IMG/VR virus record: IMGVR_UViG_3300024348_000110
Coordinates: 1 to 39,466 of that record
Reading direction: 5' to 3' (one strand)
Source: a virus
DNA: 39,466 nt
This document shows, one piece after another, positions 35,599 through 39,466 of the stretch; position 1 is the first letter of the stretch, and every line of letters begins with the position of its first letter. The notes below the pieces were generated by a model. The model had not been told where the DNA came from. It saw nothing but the letters and a program-made list of their open reading frames with translations, and made no database searches. Position numbers and translations under genes: made by a program.

Positions 35599-36265
35599 TT
35601 TGAATTACGTATCAGTAGACTTCTCATTAAACTCCCCAGGTATTTGTATATACCAGGACGACACTAACCAATATCATTTTATATCTTATATAAAAGAAGG
35701 ACAGGGCACAAAGAAAGAACGTGCATGGCAAGAAGATATATCACACCTCAAAGGCGTAACCCTACTACATCAACCAGATTGGCCTAAATCTTCAGAATAC
35801 TCGAGTGGAGAACTTTTAAAGATTAAAAGGTATATAGCAACCGCTGATACATTGGTGCAGATTATAATAGGAATAACTCAAACTAAAGAAGATTATATTA
35901 TTTCTTTTGAAGGGTCTTCTTATGGTTCTGCTATGGGAACTAACAATATTATAGATATGGCAGCAGGCGCAGCAATCCTTAAAGAGAGAATGCTTTCAGA
36001 ACTTGATGTACATGATATATTTACAATAGCTCCTACTTCTTTAAAGAAACATGCAGGAAAGGGTAATATGAACAAATCTGCCCTATGGGATGTCTTTTTA
36101 AATAATGTTTTGGAAGATAAAATTTTAGCTAAACACCCTATACATAATTTTTGTGTTAATGAAATTGGCCCATCTAAAAAGATACCTAAACCCTTTGACG
36201 ACTTAGTTGACGCTTACTTTTTAACTGACTATGTGAGGACCCTTAAAGCTAACACTGTGGAATAG
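35573..36265 (+). CDS. RuvC-like Holliday junction resolvase (RNase H fold)
   Basis: A protein of up to 230 residues with the acidic residues of a RuvC-type nuclease. Asp16 sits in the first strand (YVSVDFSLNSPGICIY), Glu113 in ISFEGSSYG before a helix, and Asp209/Asp210/Asp213 in PFDDLVDAYFL at the end. Between them is IAPTSLKKHAGKGNMNKSAL, matching the 'P...K...G.G...K' helix of RuvC relatives. The enzyme would cut branched DNA during recombination or before packaging, in place of T4 endonuclease VII, a different fold. Start is uncertain. GTG at 35573 overlaps the previous gene by 26 bases. TTG at 35600, two bases after that stop, would begin directly at the first strand and is biologically attractive. 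Confidence 0.75.
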   Translation: MLLSENHSNLNYVSVDFSLNSPGICIYQDDTNQYHFISYIKEGQGTKKERAWQEDISHLKGVTLLHQPDWPKSSEYSSGELLKIKRYIATADTLVQIIIGITQTKEDYIISFEGSSYGSAMGTNNIIDMAAGAAILKERMLSELDVHDIFTIAPTSLKKHAGKGNMNKSALWDVFLNNVLEDKILAKHPIHNFCVNEIGPSKKIPKPFDDLVDAYFLTDYVRTLKANTVE

Positions 36266-36286
36266 ATTTACCACTGAGGCTTAAAG

Positions 36287-36299
36287 ACTTAAGTTATAC
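36287..36299 (+). repeat. Copy of the 13-base sequence ACTTAAGTTATAC
   Basis: The same 13 bases occur at 6421-6433, also in a leader (23 bases before the ATG there, 61 bases here). Both copies contain CTTAAG flanked by an imperfect or perfect palindrome. It may be a shared operator or a non-late promoter element. The evidence is only this repetition. Confidence 0.3.
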
Positions 36300-36347
36300 T
36301 GTATCTGTCCCATAAAGTTTCATAATAATAAAAAAATATAGAATACC

Positions 36348-36539
36348 ATGAAAAACAAAACAATGTCATCAGCAAGATTACTAGCTCTTAAGACTATTCT
36401 TACAGAGATGTTACAACAAGATAGAATAACAGAAACAGAAATGCTAGATATTTTAAGAAAGGCCGGCCTTGCAAGGCTACCTGAATCTTCTTCTAAATGG
36501 ATTGATGAAGAGGGTTCTACATATACTTCAGTAGATTAA
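36348..36539 (+). CDS. Small helical protein of unknown function
   Basis: A 63-residue reading frame, not recognised. The start context (ATACCATG after an A-rich stretch) is like that of other genes here, and the sequence is mostly amphipathic helix (RLLALKTILTEMLQQDRITE, then MLDILRKAGL) with a polar C-terminus. It stands alone between an 82-base and a 135-base gap, upstream of gp32, so it may be an early or middle gene with a regulatory role. An internal stretch around 36460-36480 contains two overlapping GC-rich palindromes, unusual for this AT-rich genome, but they fall in codons and may be chance. Confidence 0.55.
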   Translation: MKNKTMSSARLLALKTILTEMLQQDRITETEMLDILRKAGLARLPESSSKWIDEEGSTYTSVD

Positions 36540-36565
36540 TATAGAAAGCCTGCCGGCCCGATACG

Positions 36566-36574
36566 GATATATAG
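36566..36574 (+). promoter_or_regulatory. Candidate promoter motif GATATATAG before the gp32-like gene
   Basis: A one-base variant of the recurring motif, 100 bases before the gp32-like ATG. If active, it would give a long leader carrying the TTAAAG repeats. SSB genes are usually needed early as well, so another promoter may exist between here and the operator. Confidence 0.3.
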
Positions 36575-36629
36575 ATTAGTTATAACTGTGAAACCTTTTT
36601 AGAATTGCATGTATAACTATTATAAGTTT

Positions 36630-36672
36630 TTAAAGAATTAAAGACATTAACGTAAATTAAAGTAAATTAAAG
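36630..36672 (+). promoter_or_regulatory. Probable autogenous translational operator of the gp32-like gene
   Basis: Four TTAAAG copies (36630-36635, 36638-36643, 36657-36662, 36667-36672), plus a TTAAC at 36647, sit directly in front of the ATG at 36675. The last two copies lie in a tandem 10-base repeat GTAAATTAAA. In T4, gp32 represses its own translation by binding cooperatively to unstructured UUAAA repeats before its start codon, nucleated at an upstream pseudoknot. A 7-bp stem is possible upstream (36578-36584 with 36612-36618); a pseudoknot is not established. Confidence 0.65.
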
Positions 36673-36674
36673 AA

Positions 36675-37631
36675 ATGGCAGAATTTGACATTTTCAACTT
36701 AAGCGTAAGCGATGTTGAAACCCACGAGACAAAGAGTGCAAACTCTACAAATGAAATCTACAAACCATCCGCAGATGATGGTAAAGATGGTACCTATAAA
36801 GCACTTATCCGCTTTGTACCAAATCCAACAAACCCAAGAAATTCACTAGTTAAAAAGTATGTACACTGGTTAACTGACGCTAACGGCGATGGAAGACTTA
36901 TTGATTCACCTTCAACGGTAGGAGATAAGTGTCCAATTGCAGATGCATTCTTCAAACTTCGTAAGAGTGATTCAGCAGTAGACCGTAAGATGAGCGACAA
37001 GCTTAAGCGTAGAGAGCAGTATTATTCTCTTATTAAAATAGTGAAAGACCCTCAGAATCCAGAATTAGACGGTACTTATAAAGTATTTAAATTTGGATAT
37101 AAAATCAAAGAGAAAATTGAAGAAGAAACTAAACCTGCTTTCGGTGAGCCGACTCAGATTTATGACCTATTTGAAGGAAAGAACTTTGAACTTATTATTA
37201 CTCGCCAAGGTGAATATAATAACTATGATAAGTCTAAATTCTCATCTACTAGATCAGCAATTGCAATTGATGGTAAGCCAGCTGAAAGAAATCAAGAAGC
37301 TATGACATCTATTAAAGCAGAATTAGATACAGCACCATCTTTAGATCCTTATGGATATAAGAAATGGGATGCTGAAGCTCTTGACTTTGTTAATGGTATT
37401 TTAAGACAATATCTTAACCCTGGTTCTTCAATGGATTCTGTAATTTCTACACCGAAACCAGCCGCTAAAAAAGCAGCAGTAAAAGAATCAACCCCGGTAA
37501 CAGGAAACGATGCTAACTTTGAATTCCCTGACACAATGACAGCGACTCCAACGACAGCAGAAACAAAATCTTCAACTGCATCAGCAGATAGCGATGATCT
37601 AGATTCTTTCTTAGATGAAATCGGAATCTAA
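36675..37631 (+). CDS. 32: Single-stranded DNA-binding protein gp32-like
   Basis: A 318-residue protein (T4 gp32 has 301). Core blocks align with T4 gp32: YKALIRFVPNP (residues 41-51), KLKRREQYYSLIKIVKDPQN (109-128), then GTYKVFKFGYKIKEKI, FEGKNFELIITRQGEYNNYD and DKSKF (185-189). The C-terminus ends in the acidic tail DSDDLDSFLDEIGI, which in T4 recruits replication and recombination partners. Two differences stand out. Of the four T4 zinc ligands only His64 and Cys86 seem kept (GDKCPIADAF instead of a Cys-x-x-Cys), so the zinc site is probably lost. The N-terminus is acidic, lacking the Lys-Arg-Lys-Ser-Thr type cooperativity motif. More CGT arginine codons than its neighbours fit high expression. 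Its end overlaps the primase start by 17 bases. Confidence 0.93.
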   Translation: MAEFDIFNLSVSDVETHETKSANSTNEIYKPSADDGKDGTYKALIRFVPNPTNPRNSLVKKYVHWLTDANGDGRLIDSPSTVGDKCPIADAFFKLRKSDSAVDRKMSDKLKRREQYYSLIKIVKDPQNPELDGTYKVFKFGYKIKEKIEEETKPAFGEPTQIYDLFEGKNFELIITRQGEYNNYDKSKFSSTRSAIAIDGKPAERNQEAMTSIKAELDTAPSLDPYGYKKWDAEALDFVNGILRQYLNPGSSMDSVISTPKPAAKKAAVKESTPVTGNDANFEFPDTMTATPTTAETKSSTASADSDDLDSFLDEIGI

Positions 37632-38697
37632 AAAAATCACAGAAGATTTAAAGCAGAAGGTCAGAAGTTTAGTTAAACAAGTTTGTGTAAAAGAACACGC
37701 TGACCCTAACAAGCACATGATTAAGGAAATGCCAGGTCGTTTAAACCTGGCATGCCCTTATTGTGGTGACTCGCATGGTGAAACTCATAAGAAAAGAGGT
37801 AATCTATATTGGGCAACGTTACAATTCCACTGCTTTAATTGTGGACAACATTCAGATCTATATGGTTTTTTAAAAGATCATCACCTAAAATTCCAAGATA
37901 CTCAAGATTCTATTGCAATTATAGAATATATTAAAGAACACAAAGTATCTGTTAATGAAGTAGACACTCTTCAGCATGGTGTATTTAAAACCTTATATGA
38001 TTTATCACCTACAAGAAAGGAACTTAAAGAAGTTTTTAAACTTGTAGAAATAGAACCAGGTGATCCAGCTTTTTTCTATTTAAAGAATAGATTTTTACAC
38101 AAAAAACTTAACAACTTTCTTTATTCTCCTAGAGATAAAAGAATTTTAGTTTTAAACTTAGCACCTGAAAATAAAGTCATAGGATTTCAAAGTAGATCTT
38201 TAAGGAAAAGTAAAAACACAAGATATCTAACATACGATATAGAAAAGATATATCAGGAAATGAATAAAGAAATACCTCTCCAGGATGAACAGCTTATATC
38301 CTCTAAGAAGTTATCAACTTTGTTTGGTATCATGACTGCAAACTTCCAAATGCCCTGTACGGTATTCGAAGGACCTTTAGATGCCTTATTTATGCCTAAC
38401 TCTATAGCATTGGCGTCTGTAACCAGATCAACTGAAGAGTTAGACGAAATTCCAACAATAAGATATATGTTTGATAATGACGAAGCAGGAAAATCAAAGA
38501 TGATGCAAAAATTAAAAAGAGGTAAAGAAGTATTTACATGGGACAAATTTCTGTCTGAATCAAAGATGGATAAATATCCTAGCAAGATTAAAGATCTAAA
38601 CGATCTAGTTATCGCTGCTTGGAAAACAAAAAATAAATGTTTATCTACAATGGATAAGTATTTTAGTAATTCACGACTAGATGCTTATTACTTATGA
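37615..38697 (+). CDS. 61: DNA primase gp61-like
   Basis: A 360-residue primase (T4 gp61 has 342). A zinc-binding domain lies at residues 45-80 with Cys47, Cys50, Cys73 and Cys76 (LACPYCGDSHG and FHCFNCGQ). The TOPRIM catalytic core has Glu252 and Asp256 (TVFEGPLDALFM) and the metal-binding Asp287-x-Asp289 (IRYMFDNDEAGK). Residues 173-200 (RDKRILVLNL, then KVIGFQSRSL) are the typical strand pair of the RNA-polymerase domain. It makes short RNA primers for lagging-strand synthesis with the gp41-type helicase, which is not in this window. The ATG lies inside the end of the gp32-like gene in another frame, so translation is likely coupled. Its stop overlaps the next ATG (TTATGATAG). Confidence 0.92.
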   Translation: MKSESKKITEDLKQKVRSLVKQVCVKEHADPNKHMIKEMPGRLNLACPYCGDSHGETHKKRGNLYWATLQFHCFNCGQHSDLYGFLKDHHLKFQDTQDSIAIIEYIKEHKVSVNEVDTLQHGVFKTLYDLSPTRKELKEVFKLVEIEPGDPAFFYLKNRFLHKKLNNFLYSPRDKRILVLNLAPENKVIGFQSRSLRKSKNTRYLTYDIEKIYQEMNKEIPLQDEQLISSKKLSTLFGIMTANFQMPCTVFEGPLDALFMPNSIALASVTRSTEELDEIPTIRYMFDNDEAGKSKMMQKLKRGKEVFTWDKFLSESKMDKYPSKIKDLNDLVIAAWKTKNKCLSTMDKYFSNSRLDAYYL

Positions 38698-38906
38698 TAG
38701 ACGATTACGTACAAATGGTAAATGACGAATTAGATCAATTCGAAGAAGATGGAAAAAGACACAAAAATCTAAAAATGATTATTGGGTTTGCAGCAGCCGA
38801 TTTATCACATGCTGAAAAAGAAATTAAAATAACTCCTAAATACAAAAAGAAATTTAAGAGTCAAGTTTATATTAAGAAGAATACTAATAATAACTCATTA
38901 TTCTAA
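38694..38906 (+). CDS. Small protein of unknown function after primase
   Basis: A 70-residue protein, not recognised. An acidic helical N-terminal third (IDDYVQMVNDELDQFEEDGK) is followed by a short hydrophobic helix (MIIGFAAADL) and a basic Lys/Asn-rich end (KYKKKFKSQVYIKKN). It overlaps the primase stop by 4 bases and is followed by the UvsY-like gene after 10 bases, so it is translated with the replication/recombination operon and may be an accessory protein there. Confidence 0.65.
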   Translation: MIDDYVQMVNDELDQFEEDGKRHKNLKMIIGFAAADLSHAEKEIKITPKYKKKFKSQVYIKKNTNNNSLF

Positions 38907-38916
38907 AAAACACCAC

Positions 38917-39354
38917 ATGACAGAACAATCAACTAACAAATCTAAGATTGTACAATTAGACGAATATTTAGCAAACCAAAGATCAGAATGGACTTTAAAG
39001 ATTAAAGAACTTACTGCAAACTTAAAAGAAGGTATTAACCTAGAAGATGTTAGTGCATACACGTTAAGTTATAGGCAAATATTAGTTGAAAATTTAGCAA
39101 CTATCGCTGGTAAAATTAGAACACAAAAAGGAACAGTAGACAAGTTATATAAACAGAAATGGATCGAATATTATAAGTTTGATTATAAGATAACGGATAA
39201 ACAAAGAGAACGTTTTATCGACGCAGATCTTTCAGATGATAAACAGATTTTGGATTTACTTGAAAGCCAAAAGGCCTTTATTGAAGGCTCAGTAAAAACT
39301 CTCGACAATATGGGCTTTGCAATAAAGAATCGCCTTGATATTTCGAGACTGTAA
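38917..39354 (+). CDS. uvsY: UvsY-like recombination mediator protein
   Basis: A 145-residue protein, near T4 UvsY (137). The C-terminal two thirds follow the UvsY layout. A helix comes first (SYRQILVENLATIAGKIRTQ), then KLYKQKWIEYYKFDY in place of 'a..ar..YY.g'. An acidic stretch (ERFIDADLSDDKQI) corresponds to the 'sE....l.aD' part. The closing helix is EGSVKTLDNMGFAIKNRLD, which mirrors the T4 end 'AI.SRGFAIKHIQDM'. UvsY forms hexameric rings that load the UvsX recombinase onto DNA covered by gp32. Here it lies in one operon with the gp32-like protein, its direct partner. The N-terminal 35 residues are polar and not conserved. The following gene may be uvsW, which is also near uvsY in T4. 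Confidence 0.75.
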   Translation: MTEQSTNKSKIVQLDEYLANQRSEWTLKIKELTANLKEGINLEDVSAYTLSYRQILVENLATIAGKIRTQKGTVDKLYKQKWIEYYKFDYKITDKQRERFIDADLSDDKQILDLLESQKAFIEGSVKTLDNMGFAIKNRLDISRL

Positions 39355-39371
39355 AAAAAGTTAAATGAAAA

Positions 39372-39466
39372 TTGATTTTAACTCTAACGGATGATAATCA
39401 ATTCTTACGAATTGATGAAGCAGAGGAACTTGAACTAGAGCAGATTAAAATATCTTTAACTAAAAG
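39372..39466 (+). CDS. Start of a gene cut by the right edge, possibly UvsW-type helicase
   Basis: The frame that begins with TTG at 39372 stays open to the window end. It encodes ILTLTDDNQFLRIDEAEELE followed by LEQIKISLTK. The ATG at 39365 in another frame stops after nine codons, so a TTG start (or a start slightly upstream by another codon) is the likely choice. The pattern of a short strand, then F-x-R-I-D and an acidic helix recalls the N-terminal domain of UvsW-type helicases (T4: 'HVRIDCEESTFHEL'), and uvsW neighbours uvsY in T4. With only 31 residues visible this is tentative. UvsW unwinds branched DNA and R-loops in recombination-dependent replication. Confidence 0.4.
   Translation, partial: MILTLTDDNQFLRIDEAEELELEQIKISLTK

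Noticed and set aside
36459-36481. Tandem GC-rich palindromes (GGCCGGCC and GCCTTGCAAGGC) as a terminator or protein site
   Set aside because: They lie inside the 63-residue ORF with no T run behind. They may be chance or codon-driven; not enough to call a site.
36540-36674. A small RNA gene or tRNA in the gap before gp32
   Set aside because: No cloverleaf or terminator could be drawn; the stretch is better explained as the gp32 leader with its repeat operator.

Overview
This window is a segment of a tailed-phage genome of the T4-like (contractile-tail myovirus) type. It probably infects a member of the Bacteroidetes, most likely a flavobacterium. Three things point there. All genes lie on the + strand, packed end to end with gaps or overlaps of a few bases. 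The DNA is AT-rich and arginine is mostly coded by AGA. Start codons follow A/T-rich stretches such as TAAAATG with no visible GGAGG-type Shine-Dalgarno sequence, as is usual in Bacteroidetes. The phage assignment rests on clear relatives of T4 gp25, gp6, gp5 (OB fold), gp32, gp61 and UvsY. The host assignment is inference. No tRNA, rRNA, CRISPR array or insertion sequence was seen, and no gap exceeds about 140 bases.

Layout. (1) 1-4963: central baseplate hub and spike: a gp27-like hub protein cut by the left edge, a tube/baseplate-junction candidate, a lysozyme-less gp5-like spike and an unrecognised 561-residue protein. (2) 4962-6384: what looks like an independent transcription unit for a protein with four S1 RNA-binding domains, with a candidate promoter in front and a strong hairpin terminator behind. 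(3) 6408-20238: an amidoligase-like protein with pentapeptide-type repeats, a conserved phage protein, then the baseplate wedge (gp25, gp6, a small protein, a gp7-like protein, a gp9/gp10-type short protein) and two large structural proteins. (4) 20296-28607: a 1606-residue structural protein and a collagen-like/collar fibre ending in a Hint (intein-like) autoprocessing domain. (5) 28660-35192: a second collar fibre without Hint, a possible spanin, a 685-residue structural protein and a tube-fold protein. (6) 35230-36265: a small protein with a T4-type capsid-targeting N-terminus and a RuvC-like resolvase. (7) 36348-39466: a small ORF, then replication/recombination genes: gp32-like SSB, gp61-like primase, a small ORF, UvsY-like mediator, and the start of a gene that may be uvsW.

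Regulation. A motif GATATATA(A/C/G) lies in front of most apparent operon heads, usually 22-39 bases before the ATG, and is a candidate late promoter. The gp32 leader carries four TTAAAG repeats, closely resembling the UUAAA autoregulatory operator of T4 gene 32. The most unusual items are the phage S1-like protein (in a host group that does not rely on Shine-Dalgarno pairing), the Hint-tailed fibre, the amidoligase/pentapeptide protein inside a structural cluster, and the candidate injected head protein.
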